Notes: generated by a model from the letters alone, not told the origin. Shown: positions 26,225 through 36,148, numbered from the stretch's first letter. The stretch is 64,000 nucleotides of DNA from Flavobacterium johnsoniae UW101 (GCF_000016645.1 NC_009441.1:5952001-6016000); one strand, 5' to 3'. Program-made: numbers and translations.

Positions 26225-27262
26225 TTATTTTAAAACAAATCCCATGTCATCCATAAGAATTGTATTTCCTCCAAAATTTCCAGATTCCTGAAGTGTCAGC
26301 TGATCAAATGTTGTTGGATTTCCAATTTCAGAAAACGGAATTTCAATTGTAGTCCATTTGTTCGTCAATGTTTTTTTAATCTGATAAGCCCATCCTCCAA
26401 AAACAAATATTACACTAGCATCTGTTTTTGTAGAAACACTTTTTACTTTTACTCTAAATGCTTTGTATTTTGAAACATCTCTTGAGTTAAATTTCATATC
26501 AGCTCCGTTCCATCCTCCAAAAACAAATTTAATTGCAGCTTGTCCCTGCACTACATCATCTTTAAAGTTTGTATCAAAAACATCATCTCCATTCCACATC
26601 CAGTGGCCTGCATCACCTTGCATAACATCGTCGTACAGAGCCGATCCAACCGCTTCTTCAGACGTAGTTGTTCCTGAGATATTAGTAACACTTACATATT
26701 TATCTGCTGCATTTGCCGGCATTTTAAATTTAATCTCTGTTAAAGTTGAAGAAACTACCTCAGCCTGAGTTGTTCCTACCTTAACTACAGGATCCAGGAA
26801 ATAATCTCCATATATTGTAACAATATCACCTTCGGCCGCATTGATAGAATTAAAGCTGTTAAACTTAGGCGTTGGCGGCGCGATAACAAAATCATACAAA
26901 ATTGTACCTTGATTTGTAACCAGTTTCAATTTATTACTTGCATCTGCATAAGGTGTTTTTTCATCAATTAAAACAAAAATTGCAGTATCTGTAACCAATG
27001 TTGGATTGAAATAAGTATCAAAATCATTAAAGTAAATTTTTGTTACTCCAGCAAGACCTTTACCCTGAATGATATAGTAATTTTTTGGATCACCAATTGT
27101 AACCGGAACTAAATCACCTTCTACAGATTTTGAAATGCTTGTAATTACAGGCGCTCCTGAACTGCCGGAAGAATCGTCATTATCGCATGATGAAAACACA
27201 TTCAGTACCATAAATGCCATCGTAATGAAAGGCAAAAGGTATTTTATTTTTATATTTTTCAT
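26225..27262 (-). CDS. Surface glycan-binding lipoprotein (SusE/F position), IPT/TIG domains
   Basis: The ATG at 27262 is preferred to a TTG three codons upstream. Lipobox 'VFSSCDN' (Cys about 26 in this numbering) predicts a surface lipoprotein. Two IPT/TIG-like Ig domains are seen ('APVITSISKSVEGDLVPVTIGDPKNYYIIQGKGL' region, and 'PTPKFNSFNSINAAEGDIVTIYGDYF'). The C-terminal jelly-roll-like domain contains two similar strands, 'IKFVFGGWNGADMKF' and 'VIFVFGGWAYQIKK', whose Trp residues could stack on sugars. The position directly after susD is that of SusE/F-type surface glycan-binding proteins, which capture the polysaccharide; here the ligand is probably beta-mannan. It starts about 20 bases after susD. 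Confidence 0.87.
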   Translation of the reverse strand: MKNIKIKYLLPFITMAFMVLNVFSSCDNDDSSGSSGAPVITSISKSVEGDLVPVTIGDPKNYYIIQGKGLAGVTKIYFNDFDTYFNPTLVTDTAIFVLIDEKTPYADASNKLKLVTNQGTILYDFVIAPPTPKFNSFNSINAAEGDIVTIYGDYFLDPVVKVGTTQAEVVSSTLTEIKFKMPANAADKYVSVTNISGTTTSEEAVGSALYDDVMQGDAGHWMWNGDDVFDTNFKDDVVQGQAAIKFVFGGWNGADMKFNSRDVSKYKAFRVKVKSVSTKTDASVIFVFGGWAYQIKKTLTNKWTTIEIPFSEIGNPTTFDQLTLQESGNFGGNTILMDDMGFVLK

Positions 27263-27281
27263 ATTAGTCAAATTTTAGAAA

Positions 27282-28880
27282 TTATTTAAAAGTATACGGA
27301 ACTGGTGCCTGCAATAACTTAGGGTTTTTAGCCACTTCGTTGTCCGGATAATCCATATAGAAATCATTTGTTGCGTGATCTTCACTATACACAGGTGTAT
27401 AATGCTGTGCTGCATATCTGTCTCCTCTATTTTGTGCCGACATAATTGCGATTGCTTTTGTTTTGTCGATACGTCCTAAATCAAACCAATAATCTCCTTC
27501 AAAACATAATTCTTTCCTTCTTTCTAAAAATATATCGTCAAAAGTAACTGAAGTCAAATCTGTTAAACCTGCTCTTTTTCTAACCGCATTGATTGATCTC
27601 AAAGCTGATGCATCTGATGTGCTTGCTCCTCCTGCCAAAACTGCTTCTGCATGAATCAACAACAACTCAGCATAACGCATTACATAGGTATTATTATCCA
27701 TCATAGCCCATGCATCGGCTTGACCGGTAACATTTCCGTTAACCACACCAATACAATATTTTTTAATTGCACCTCCAGATGCCTGGGCAAGATCTTTACC
27801 AGTTGGAACTGTAAATCCTATTCCTTGTGTGGTTTTAATTGTTGGGTAAACATCTCCTGCCACCATTACAGTTTCGTGCTTTCTTACATCTCCTGCATCA
27901 TATAAAGACAAAAGCACATCTTGGCTAGGACCAAAAACTCCCGCATAAGAAGCGTTTGAAGTTGACAATGTTCCATCCTGAAATCCGAATTGTGTATTAC
28001 AGTTATTTGCAGATCCGTAATTACCATCACCTTTCCACTGAATAGCAAAAATAGATTCCTCATTATTATTGTTTGCATATGTAAACAAATCCGCAAAACT
28101 TTTACCAGGAAGCTGATCTCCTCCTAAAAGCTTAAACTCACCGCTGCTGATAACAGTCTCTGCCATTGCTCTGGCTTTTGCATAATCTTTTTGGTACAAA
28201 TACACTTTTGCCAAAAATGCTCTTGCAGAACCTTTAGAAACGTGTCCGTTATTAGCATAATTTGTCCCTCTGTTTTTTTCTACCAATAAATCAATCGCTT
28301 TTAAATAATCTGATGTAATTAATGTATAAACATCTGCAACCGTATTTGTATTTACATAAGGATTACTTGTATAATCTAATGGGTTTTCGATAATTGGCAC
28401 CGGCCCCCAAAGTCTTACTAAATCAAAATAAGCAGTAGCTCTCATAAAATAAGCTTCACCAATAGTATTATTTAATACATCCTGAGATACTGCCGGACCA
28501 ACTCTTGCAGAAAGAAAATTAATAATCATATTAGACTGCTGCACATTTGCCCATAAAGCCGACCAGCCGTTTACTAATTCAGGGTCGCTTCCATTTAAAG
28601 AAAATGTTCTAATACCACTTACGTCTGGCGAACCAGAATACATATTTCCTGAACCAACTTCTAATGCCCACCAAAACTTATTATACATTTGAAACCAGGT
28701 TCTGCTGTACATACCATTTGTTGCCGATGCTACCTGATCGTTTGTACTGTAATAAGAATCTAAACTTATTCCGTCTTCAGAAGGTCTGTCAGTAAAATCA
28801 TCCTGACAAGATCCGAAAGTCAAAAATGCCACTGCCATAAAAAGCAGGCTGTATCTATTTAAAAAAGATTTCTTTTTCAT
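27282..28880 (-). CDS. susD: SusD/RagB family glycan-binding lipoprotein
   Basis: 532 residues. Lipobox 'LTFGSCQDDF' (Cys25) is followed by the helical TPR-like SusD fold: 'NQVASATNGMYSRTW', 'GEAYFMRATAYFDLVRLWGPVPII', 'KGSARAFLAKVYLYQKDYAKA' and the C-terminal 'LRSINAVRKRAGLTDL', 'FLERRKELCFEGDYWFDLGR', 'PVPYTFK'. It forms the lid of the SusC transporter and binds oligosaccharide at the cell surface. It lies 13 bases after susC and is co-transcribed with it. Confidence 0.97.
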   Translation of the reverse strand: MKKKSFLNRYSLLFMAVAFLTFGSCQDDFTDRPSEDGISLDSYYSTNDQVASATNGMYSRTWFQMYNKFWWALEVGSGNMYSGSPDVSGIRTFSLNGSDPELVNGWSALWANVQQSNMIINFLSARVGPAVSQDVLNNTIGEAYFMRATAYFDLVRLWGPVPIIENPLDYTSNPYVNTNTVADVYTLITSDYLKAIDLLVEKNRGTNYANNGHVSKGSARAFLAKVYLYQKDYAKARAMAETVISSGEFKLLGGDQLPGKSFADLFTYANNNNEESIFAIQWKGDGNYGSANNCNTQFGFQDGTLSTSNASYAGVFGPSQDVLLSLYDAGDVRKHETVMVAGDVYPTIKTTQGIGFTVPTGKDLAQASGGAIKKYCIGVVNGNVTGQADAWAMMDNNTYVMRYAELLLIHAEAVLAGGASTSDASALRSINAVRKRAGLTDLTSVTFDDIFLERRKELCFEGDYWFDLGRIDKTKAIAIMSAQNRGDRYAAQHYTPVYSEDHATNDFYMDYPDNEVAKNPKLLQAPVPYTFK

Positions 28881-28893
28881 TTTTCTTTAATTT

Positions 28894-31800
28894 TTAAAAT
28901 TCTAGGTTAAGTCCAACTAAAAATGTTCTAGCTACCGGATATCTTCCGTTGTCAATTCCTGATAAAAGCACATTTTGATTAAATGAACCAATCTCAGGAT
29001 CGTAACCTGAATATTTTGTAAACGTATACAGGTTTTGAGCAGATCCGTACAATCTTAATCTTGATATTTTATATTTTGAAATTACATCTTGAGGTAAAGA
29101 ATATCCAAGCGTAACATTTTGAATTCTTAGGTAAGAACCATCTTCAACATAACGATCTGAAATAAGCAGGTTATTGTTTGAAGAATTTGCAATTGGTCTT
29201 GGGTTATTACTTGCCGTATTAGTTGGTGAATAATAATCTAATGCTTCTACTAATTGATTATCATATAATGAAGCATTTGTTGTACCTGCTCTTTTCGTCA
29301 AATTCATAACATCATTTCCGTATGATCCCTGAAGAAAAATAGAAAGGTCAACATTTTTGTATTTGAAATTGTTAGTGAATCCGTAAGTGAATTTTGGATG
29401 CGGGTTTCCGATGAAAGTTTTATCATTAGCATCAATTTTTCCGTCACCATTCACATCTACATATTTAACATCTCCCAAAGCAGTTTCTCCAGCTCCCGTT
29501 CCTACAGCTTGTCCAAATTGCAGCGGTGCATTGTTTAAAACCGTTTGATCTTTAAAAATTCCATCTGTTTTATATCCGTAAAACAATCCAATTGGGTTTC
29601 CAATCGTAGTGTTGGTAACTACAACCGGCTGATATCCGTTAGTATTAACCTCCTGAGTCAATACAATTCCGTTTGCGATTTCATCCAGATTATTTTTGTA
29701 ATGAGAAATAACCAAAGAAGTATCCCAATTAAATTTTCCAGTAGATCTTAAATCGTATCCCAAAGTAATATCATACCCTTTATTACTCATTGTTCCTAAG
29801 TTAGAATACGGAGCAGAAATTCCTCCATACTGTCCGCCGCCGCCAGTAAGATATAAAGGCAATGGCACCTGAAATAAGAAACCTTTTGATTTTTTGTCAT
29901 AAACATCAAAACTTGCAGAAAGTTTATTATTAAACAACGTAAAATCGATACCTAAATTCGTTTGGTTCAATGATTCCCAAACTAAATCAGGATTTGGATA
30001 ATTTGATGGTAAAAACCCGCTTCCTAAACCTGAATTCTGCGCTCCTAACATAGCTGAATAACTATTGTTTGGAATTTGCTGATTTCCGGTTTCTCCATAA
30101 CCCACTCTAAATTTAATATTGTCAATATATTTACGAGTTCCTTCCATGAAAGATTCGTTAGATAATTTCCAAGAACCAGAAATCGCATTAAAAACCCCTT
30201 TCTGGTTAGCTGTAGTTGGATCGAATTTAGAAGAAACGTCTTGTCTTATAGAAGCCGTAATACTGTACTTATCATTGAAATCATAAATAATACGTGCAAA
30301 AAGAGACGAAAGCGAAGCACTTCCTTTATATTGTGTAATCGTATTATTATCTACATCAGCTAAATTAATGGTATGAATTGAATTTGTTTTGAATCCCTGC
30401 GCCGATGCAATTAAACCTTCCCAATGAGAATCATTTGCTTCCTGACCTGCTAAAAGGGTAATTTTATGTTTACCGAAAGTTCTGTCGTAAGTCAATAAAT
30501 TTTTAATGTTTGTAGAATACCAGTTTTGTCTTCTTACATCTAAATCCGCTAATAAATTTACCTGGCTTCCCCATGCATAAGAAGGTCTAAAATCGTCGTT
30601 TTCAGAAAACTCTGTGTTTGCAGCAATCTCGATACGATATTTTAATCCTTTAAAAATATCAGCCTCAGCATAAATATTTCCTAAGAAATTTTTTCTAACT
30701 AATTTATTTTCTCTGGTTAGTGCCTCAGCAACAGGATTATAATAAGTAACACTTTGCTCAGAAGTTGGCGGCCCGGCAAATGAACCGTCAGTATTTCTAA
30801 CCGGAATATCCGGAGATTGCAATAAAGTATTAGAAATTAAACCTGAGTAACTTTGGTTTACTGTAATTTTTTCATTTGTAATACCTCCAGTTAAATTACC
30901 TCCTACTCTTAACCAAGATTTAATTTTTGAATCTAAGTTTAATCTAACTGTATATCTTTTTAATCCAGAGTTGATAATAGTTCCTTCGTTATTTAAATAA
31001 CTTCCAGACAAATAGTAGCTCGTTCCGTCTTTAGCTCCCGAAAATGAAAGCTGATGACTGTTTGAAATAGCAGTTCTATATACCTCATCCTGCCAGTTTG
31101 TACCATTACCTAACAATTCAGGATGAGAAAATTCCTGACGAGTCTGGAAGCCCCATTGTTTAGCCAAATTTGTTTTTAAAGTTGCGTATTCTGACAGCGT
31201 TAAAACATCTAATTTATTAGCTACAGTTGCAAAAGAAGTATAGTTTTCATACGAAATTTTTCCACCGCCTTTTCTACCAGATTTAGTCGTAATAATGATA
31301 ACACCATTTGCACCGCGAGATCCATAAATTGCAGTTGCTGAAGCATCTTTCAAAATATCCATCGACTCAATATCATTTGGGTTAATCATAGATAACGGGC
31401 TCATTGCTGTATTACCGCTTCCTCCAGAAGCAGAAAACCCATCTTTACCTGCCAGAGTCTGACCGCTGGTAGATTTACCAGTTGCATCTCCTGAAATTGG
31501 CACACCATCAATTACATACAAAGGTTCGTTTGTTCCGGTAATAGAAGTAGTTCCACGAACTCTAACAGACGCTGCACCACCCGGCTGTCCAGAGTTATTA
31601 GTAACCGAAACCCCGGCTGCTTTACCCTGAAGCATCTGATCGATAGAAACTTGTTTTAGATTTTCAATATCTTTTGATCTAACCGAAGATATAGCACCAT
31701 TTACATCTTTCTTTTTCTGAGTTCCGTATCCAATTACAACAACTTCTTTTAAGTCTTCTGAAGTTGATTTTAAAGAAATATTGATTTTTGTTCGGCCTGC

Positions 31801-32085
31801 AATGGCAATTCTTTGAGAATCAAAACCGATAAAAGTTACGACCAAAGTTCCGTTTGAAGGAGCATCAATGCTATATTTACCATCAAAGTCTGAAGATGCA
31901 GTATTTTTAGATCCAACAACAGAAATGTTGGCTCCGGGAATTGTCATTCCCTTATCATCAGACACTATTCCTGTTATTTTAACCTGGGCAGTAATAAAAT
32001 TACTAGTCAACAGCAAGAATAAAATCAAAGGAACCGCTCTGTGGTTAGCATTCCAATGAATAAAGTTAGTCATTAGTTTTTTCAT
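28894..32085 (-). CDS. susC: SusC/RagA family TonB-dependent oligosaccharide transporter
   Basis: 1063 residues. A long signal peptide ('VPLILFLLLTSNFITAQ') precedes the carboxypeptidase-regulatory-like domain ('ITGIVSDDKGMTIPGANISV' onward). Then come the TonB box region 'LKEVVVIGYGTQKKKDV', the plug with 'NPNDIESMDILKDASATAIYG' and 'GANGVIIITTKSGR', and a 22-strand barrel ending 'RTFLVGLNLEF'. It imports oligosaccharides (here probably manno-oligosaccharides) across the outer membrane using TonB energy, with SusD as lid. It is the first gene of the three-gene susC-susD-SGBP operon. A promoter element lies about 80 bases upstream, and an AraC regulator is the next gene upstream. Confidence 0.97.
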   Translation of the reverse strand: MKKLMTNFIHWNANHRAVPLILFLLLTSNFITAQVKITGIVSDDKGMTIPGANISVVGSKNTASSDFDGKYSIDAPSNGTLVVTFIGFDSQRIAIAGRTKINISLKSTSEDLKEVVVIGYGTQKKKDVNGAISSVRSKDIENLKQVSIDQMLQGKAAGVSVTNNSGQPGGAASVRVRGTTSITGTNEPLYVIDGVPISGDATGKSTSGQTLAGKDGFSASGGSGNTAMSPLSMINPNDIESMDILKDASATAIYGSRGANGVIIITTKSGRKGGGKISYENYTSFATVANKLDVLTLSEYATLKTNLAKQWGFQTRQEFSHPELLGNGTNWQDEVYRTAISNSHQLSFSGAKDGTSYYLSGSYLNNEGTIINSGLKRYTVRLNLDSKIKSWLRVGGNLTGGITNEKITVNQSYSGLISNTLLQSPDIPVRNTDGSFAGPPTSEQSVTYYNPVAEALTRENKLVRKNFLGNIYAEADIFKGLKYRIEIAANTEFSENDDFRPSYAWGSQVNLLADLDVRRQNWYSTNIKNLLTYDRTFGKHKITLLAGQEANDSHWEGLIASAQGFKTNSIHTINLADVDNNTITQYKGSASLSSLFARIIYDFNDKYSITASIRQDVSSKFDPTTANQKGVFNAISGSWKLSNESFMEGTRKYIDNIKFRVGYGETGNQQIPNNSYSAMLGAQNSGLGSGFLPSNYPNPDLVWESLNQTNLGIDFTLFNNKLSASFDVYDKKSKGFLFQVPLPLYLTGGGGQYGGISAPYSNLGTMSNKGYDITLGYDLRSTGKFNWDTSLVISHYKNNLDEIANGIVLTQEVNTNGYQPVVVTNTTIGNPIGLFYGYKTDGIFKDQTVLNNAPLQFGQAVGTGAGETALGDVKYVDVNGDGKIDANDKTFIGNPHPKFTYGFTNNFKYKNVDLSIFLQGSYGNDVMNLTKRAGTTNASLYDNQLVEALDYYSPTNTASNNPRPIANSSNNNLLISDRYVEDGSYLRIQNVTLGYSLPQDVISKYKISRLRLYGSAQNLYTFTKYSGYDPEIGSFNQNVLLSGIDNGRYPVARTFLVGLNLEF

Positions 32086-32166
32086 AATAAATGTTTGGTT
32101 AGTTTAAATTTGTTTTAATCATAATTAAGCAATAAAGTGGTGTGATTTATCTTCTAAATTATTTAA

Positions 32167-32193
32167 CAAATCTATAACACAACGAAACATCAA
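32167..32193 (-). promoter_or_regulatory. Probable susC operon promoter
   Basis: On the minus strand TTG (32191-32193), 16 bases, then TAGATTTG (32167-32174), about 80 bases before the susC ATG. The 311-base gap between susC and the regulator gene (32086-32396) is otherwise AT-rich with no gene; an AraC operator would be expected upstream of this element. Confidence 0.45.
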
Positions 32194-32396
32194 ATCGATA
32201 GTATTACATCATTTAATGATAATATTTTTACTATACAGGCTTAAAAAAACATATATCAAAATAAAACTGTGTAAAAAATACATTATTCGCAATGACACAA
32301 CTTTATTCCTTAAAAATTATGCATAAAAAGTAACGAAATCATCAAAATCAAACGATTTCGTTAAAAATAATATTTACTTGTGCAAAAAAAGTATCA

Positions 32397-33275
32397 TTAT
32401 AATATACGCTTCAATCCAGAAAAATCTTCCCTGTATTGGCTTGGTGTACAATTTTTAATAGCCTTAAAACTGCGATTGAAGTTCGCAATATTATTAAAGC
32501 CGGATTTAAATGCAACTTCAGAAACACTCATATCTTTCTCTACAAGCCAGCGCGCAGCATATCCAATTCTGATATCATTTATATAATTAACAAAAGTTTT
32601 TCCGGTGCGCTTTTTTATAAATCGGTTAAAAGAAATAATCGACATACTGGCAACATTCGCTACATCTTCTAAAGTAATTTTTTCAGCAAAATGTTTTTGT
32701 ACATATTCATATACCAGTTTCATTTTATCATAATCATCAAACTTATCATAATCTACCGTATAAGTAGAAAGCAGTCTTTGATTTCTTGAATTGGCAAGAT
32801 CATATAATAAGGAAGTAATTTCTAAAAAATAATCAATACCATCCAGTTTAGAAAGCCTCACAAGCCTTGGCGTCAATTCTTCAGCTGTTTTTTTAGAAAA
32901 TAAAATTCCGTGAATCGAACGATTAAACATATCCCGAATTGGGTTCATAATACGTCGTGCAAGCAAAGATTCATGAAATAAATCATTATGAAACTGAATC
33001 GTAATTTCATGTATTTTTTTATTTGTGCACTTATTCAGTTCCCAGCCGTGATATAAATTTGGACCAATTAAAACTAATTCGACGTTATCAATTTCCTCAA
33101 TATTATCACCCACAACACGCCTTACTCCTTTTCCATTTAAAATAAAATTAATCTCAAATTCAGGATGATAATGAACCGGAAAATCAAAACTGTCTTTTAC
33201 TCTGTCAAAAACCAAAAAACTATCTCCGGCAGAAAGCGGCGCGATCTCTCTATAAAAATTTTTAGCTGTACTCAT
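32397..33275 (-). CDS. AraC-family transcriptional regulator of the mannan locus
   Basis: The ATG at 33275 (MSTAKNFYREIAPL) gives 292 residues, the family norm. A frame continuing 33 codons upstream adds a hydrophobic stretch unlike the family, and a promoter element lies inside that stretch. The N-terminal half is a cupin-type sensor ('FPVHYHPEFEINFILNGKG', 'NVELVLIGPNLYHGWEL'). The C-terminal 100 residues are the double helix-turn-helix of AraC ('ITLEDVANVASMSIISFNRFIKKRTGKTFVNYI', 'SVSEVAFKSGFNNIANFNRSFKAIKNCTPSQYR'). The cupin is predicted to bind an intracellular sugar signal. It sits at the pivot of the divergent mannan operons, so it is the obvious local activator. No membrane sensor (HTCS) is present in the locus. 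Confidence 0.93.
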   Translation of the reverse strand: MSTAKNFYREIAPLSAGDSFLVFDRVKDSFDFPVHYHPEFEINFILNGKGVRRVVGDNIEEIDNVELVLIGPNLYHGWELNKCTNKKIHEITIQFHNDLFHESLLARRIMNPIRDMFNRSIHGILFSKKTAEELTPRLVRLSKLDGIDYFLEITSLLYDLANSRNQRLLSTYTVDYDKFDDYDKMKLVYEYVQKHFAEKITLEDVANVASMSIISFNRFIKKRTGKTFVNYINDIRIGYAARWLVEKDMSVSEVAFKSGFNNIANFNRSFKAIKNCTPSQYREDFSGLKRIL

Positions 33276-33295
33276 TTTCTTAAAAACTGTTTTAG

Positions 33296-33322
33296 CAAAA
33301 TTAGATTTCTTTTTTCCTGCAA
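33296..33322 (-). promoter_or_regulatory. Probable promoter of the AraC regulator gene
   Basis: Minus strand TTG (33320-33322), 16 bases, TAATTTTG (33296-33303), 20 bases before the ATG at 33275. This supports the shorter regulator start. Confidence 0.5.
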
Positions 33323-33351
33323 TAATATGATATATAATTGATAAAATAATA

Positions 33352-33383
33352 TTGATTAAGCTATAAACATACATTTATCTTTG
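33352..33383 (+). promoter_or_regulatory. Possible promoter of the plus-strand mannan operon
   Basis: TTG (33352-33354), 21 bases, TATCTTTG (33376-33383). It implies a leader of about 190 bases before the GH26 ATG at 33582. No other consensus-like pair is visible in this gap, which otherwise holds AT-rich sequence with no gene. Confidence 0.4.
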
Positions 33384-33581
33384 AAAAATAAAATTATCAA
33401 CTTTACAAAAACAGTATTAATAATAAACAATAATCATTTTTAATACTTGACCTTTTTATAGTTTTAATAATTTTATCAGGAAAACAATACTGAATTACAA
33501 ATAGACAAAAACAGCTTCAGCAGCTATCTGCAAATTTCCAGCAAATAGTAGAAATACGCTGAAAAACAATATTTTCACGAA

Positions 33582-34712
33582 ATGAAAAAATACTTTTACA
33601 CGCTTTTAATCACTGCTTTTATAGGAACTTCCTGTTCTGCCCAGCATAACAATAGTAATACGAATTTGTCACTTTCAGATAAAAAAGCAACAGCCGAAAC
33701 CGTTCTTCTATATAAAAACCTAAACAAACTGGTACAAAAAGGATATCTTTTTGGTCATCAGGATGACCTTGCTTATGGTGTAAACTGGAAATATGAAAAC
33801 AACCGAAGCGATATTAAAGATGTTGCCGGAGATTATCCCGCAGTTTACGGCTGGGACATTGCTGGTTTAGAAAAAGATGATGCCAATAATATAGACGGCG
33901 TTCCTTTCGAAAAAATGAAGCAATATATTATCGAAGCCAATGAAAGAGGCGGTATTTCAACCATAAGCTGGCATTTTGATAATCCCGCAACAGGAAAAAA
34001 TGCCTGGGACAATACTCCAAATTCACTAAAAACAATTTTACCAGGAGGCGAAAACCATCAAAAATTTACTTCATGGCTTGATAAAGCCGCCAATTTCTTT
34101 CTTTCGTTAAAAGACAAAAAAGGAAAAAACATTCCAATTCTTTTTAGACCTTATCATGAACTTACCGGAGGCTGGTTTTGGTGGGGAAAAGGAAATTGCA
34201 CTCCCGAAGAATTTAAAACAGCATGGAAATTTACTTTTGATTACCTTCAGAAAAAAGGCATTCACAACTTAATTTATGTATACAACACCAGCAGTTTTAA
34301 TACAAAAGAAGATTTTCTGGCAAATTATCCCGGCGATGATTTTGCCGATATTATAAGCTTTGATTCTTATCAAAACAATAATGATAAAGACGGACAAAAA
34401 TTTATTGAAGAAGTTCAAAAACAATTGAAAATCATCGACGAAATTGGTCATGAAAAACATAAATTAACAGCCATTGCCGAAGCAGGTTACGAAGCTGTGC
34501 CAGATCCAAAATGGTGGACAGGAACTCTCTCTAAAGCCATTGGCGACTATAAAATTTCGTATGTTCTATTGTGGAGAAACCACGGCTGGCAGGAAAACGA
34601 AAAGAAAATGCATTATTATGCTCCCTTTAAAGGACAAGTAAGCGAAAAAGACTTTATTGAATATTACAATCTCGACAAAACCCTTTTTGAAAAAGACATA
34701 AAAAAGCTTTAA
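33582..34712 (+). CDS. GH26 endo-beta-1,4-mannanase, lipoprotein
   Basis: 376 residues. Lipobox 'IGTSCSAQ' (Cys18). GH26 features: 'GYLFGHQDDLAYGVNW' (54-69), 'YPAVYGWDIAGLE', 'ISTISWHFDNPATG', acid/base Glu193 in 'LFRPYHELTGGWFWWG', 'DIISFDSYQ', and nucleophile Glu300 in 'LTAIAEAGYE'. This is close to Bacteroidota mannanases that cut beta-1,4-mannan backbones or release mannobiose. Lipidation means anchoring at the outer membrane or in the periplasm. It is the first gene of a tight run with the transporter, GH130, epimerase and second GH26 (gaps of 44, 31, 6 and 5 bases). Confidence 0.95.
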   Translation: MKKYFYTLLITAFIGTSCSAQHNNSNTNLSLSDKKATAETVLLYKNLNKLVQKGYLFGHQDDLAYGVNWKYENNRSDIKDVAGDYPAVYGWDIAGLEKDDANNIDGVPFEKMKQYIIEANERGGISTISWHFDNPATGKNAWDNTPNSLKTILPGGENHQKFTSWLDKAANFFLSLKDKKGKNIPILFRPYHELTGGWFWWGKGNCTPEEFKTAWKFTFDYLQKKGIHNLIYVYNTSSFNTKEDFLANYPGDDFADIISFDSYQNNNDKDGQKFIEEVQKQLKIIDEIGHEKHKLTAIAEAGYEAVPDPKWWTGTLSKAIGDYKISYVLLWRNHGWQENEKKMHYYAPFKGQVSEKDFIEYYNLDKTLFEKDIKKL

Positions 34713-34756
34713 AATAATTACCAGACTCAAAAATCAAACCTTAAAATAACCACTCA

Positions 34757-36148
34757 ATGCACGACAAAATTAGTTTAAAAGAAAAAATTGGTTACGGACT
34801 TGGAGACGCCGCTTCATCAATGTTCTGGAAAATCTTTAGTATGTATCTTTTGTTTTTCTACACCGATATTTTCGGACTAGCACCTGCCATAGTAGGAACT
34901 ATGTTTTTGATTACCCGAATTTGGGATTCCTGCTTTGACCCAATTGTTGGCATCATCGCAGACAGAACCAAAACAAAATGGGGAAAATTCAGACCTTACT
35001 TATTATGGGTTGCCGTGCCTTTTGCCGTGATTGGAGTTTTAACTTTTTATACACCAGATTTTGACGAAAAAGGAAAAATAATCTACGCCTATGTAACGTA
35101 TTCTTTAATGATGATGATTTATTCCTTAATCAACGTTCCATACGCATCACTTTTGGGCGTAATGTCGTCTGACAGAAAAGACAGAAATACTTTATCCTCT
35201 TACAGAATGGTTTTTGCTTTTGGTGGCAGTCTTTTAGCCCTTTGGCTTATTGAACCTCTTGTAAATTATTTCGGCGGAAACCTAAATTCTAAAACAGGCT
35301 GGCTCGCTACTATATCTGTTTTTGGAGTTATTACAACCCTATTTTTCTGGGCTTGTTTTTTCTTTACAAAAGAAAGAGTAAAACCTATCGAAAACGAACA
35401 ATCAAACTTAAAGGAAGATTTAAAAGATCTTTTAAAAAATAAACCATGGTGGATTTTATTAGGAGCCGGAATCGGGACTTTGGTTTTTAATTCCATCAGA
35501 GACGGTGCAGCCGTTTACTATTTCAAATATTATGTAAGCAGTAACGTAAATTTTGACTTTTCGCTTTTCGGCACCGATTTCCACATGACACCAACCTCAA
35601 TTTATTTGGTTTTGGGACAGGCAGCCAATATTATCGGAGTTATTATCGCGACACCAATTGCGAATAAAATTGGTAAAAAGAAAACCTTTTTTGGCGCTAT
35701 GGCAATCGCAGCTATTCTAAGCTTGATTTTCTATTTCTTCGGAAAAGAAGATGTATTCTTAATCATGAGCTTTCAGGTTTTAATCAGCATTTGTGCCGGC
35801 TGTATTTTCCCTTTAATCTGGTCAATGTACGCAGACAGCGCCGATTATTCAGAATGGAAACAAGGACGCAGAGCTACAGGATTAGTTTTCTCAGCCTCGT
35901 CAATGTCACAAAAATTTGGCTGGACTATTGGCGGAGCCGGAACCGGATGGCTTTTAGGATACTACGGTTTTCAGGCCAATGTCGAGCAGACTGCTGTAAC
36001 CCAAAACGGAATTCAATTAATGTTAAGCATACTTCCTGCAATCGCAGCCGCAATATCAGTCGTTTTCATTTTATTCTATCCACTATCCGAAGAAAAACTG
36101 CAGACAATTGAACAAGATTTAAACGAAAAAAGAGACCAGGCAAACTAA
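34757..36148 (+). CDS. GPH-family (MelB-like) sugar:cation symporter
   Basis: 463 residues with 12 predicted membrane helices and no signal peptide. The N-terminus 'LKEKIGYGLGDAASSMFWKIFSMYLLFFYTDIFG' and the loop 'RIWDSCFDPIVGIIADRTKTKWGKFRPYLLW' are the classical GPH signature, including the Asp residues for cation coupling. A later 'YADSADYSEWKQGRRATGLVFS' also fits the family. It should carry mannobiose or short manno-oligosaccharides from periplasm to cytoplasm, feeding the epimerase and phosphorylase encoded just downstream. Confidence 0.93.
   Translation: MHDKISLKEKIGYGLGDAASSMFWKIFSMYLLFFYTDIFGLAPAIVGTMFLITRIWDSCFDPIVGIIADRTKTKWGKFRPYLLWVAVPFAVIGVLTFYTPDFDEKGKIIYAYVTYSLMMMIYSLINVPYASLLGVMSSDRKDRNTLSSYRMVFAFGGSLLALWLIEPLVNYFGGNLNSKTGWLATISVFGVITTLFFWACFFFTKERVKPIENEQSNLKEDLKDLLKNKPWWILLGAGIGTLVFNSIRDGAAVYYFKYYVSSNVNFDFSLFGTDFHMTPTSIYLVLGQAANIIGVIIATPIANKIGKKKTFFGAMAIAAILSLIFYFFGKEDVFLIMSFQVLISICAGCIFPLIWSMYADSADYSEWKQGRRATGLVFSASSMSQKFGWTIGGAGTGWLLGYYGFQANVEQTAVTQNGIQLMLSILPAIAAAISVVFILFYPLSEEKLQTIEQDLNEKRDQAN

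Noticed and set aside
33276..33374. N-terminal extension of the AraC regulator by 33 residues
   Set aside because: The extension is hydrophobic and atypical, and it overlaps a promoter-like element 20 bases before the internal ATG, which fits the family start.
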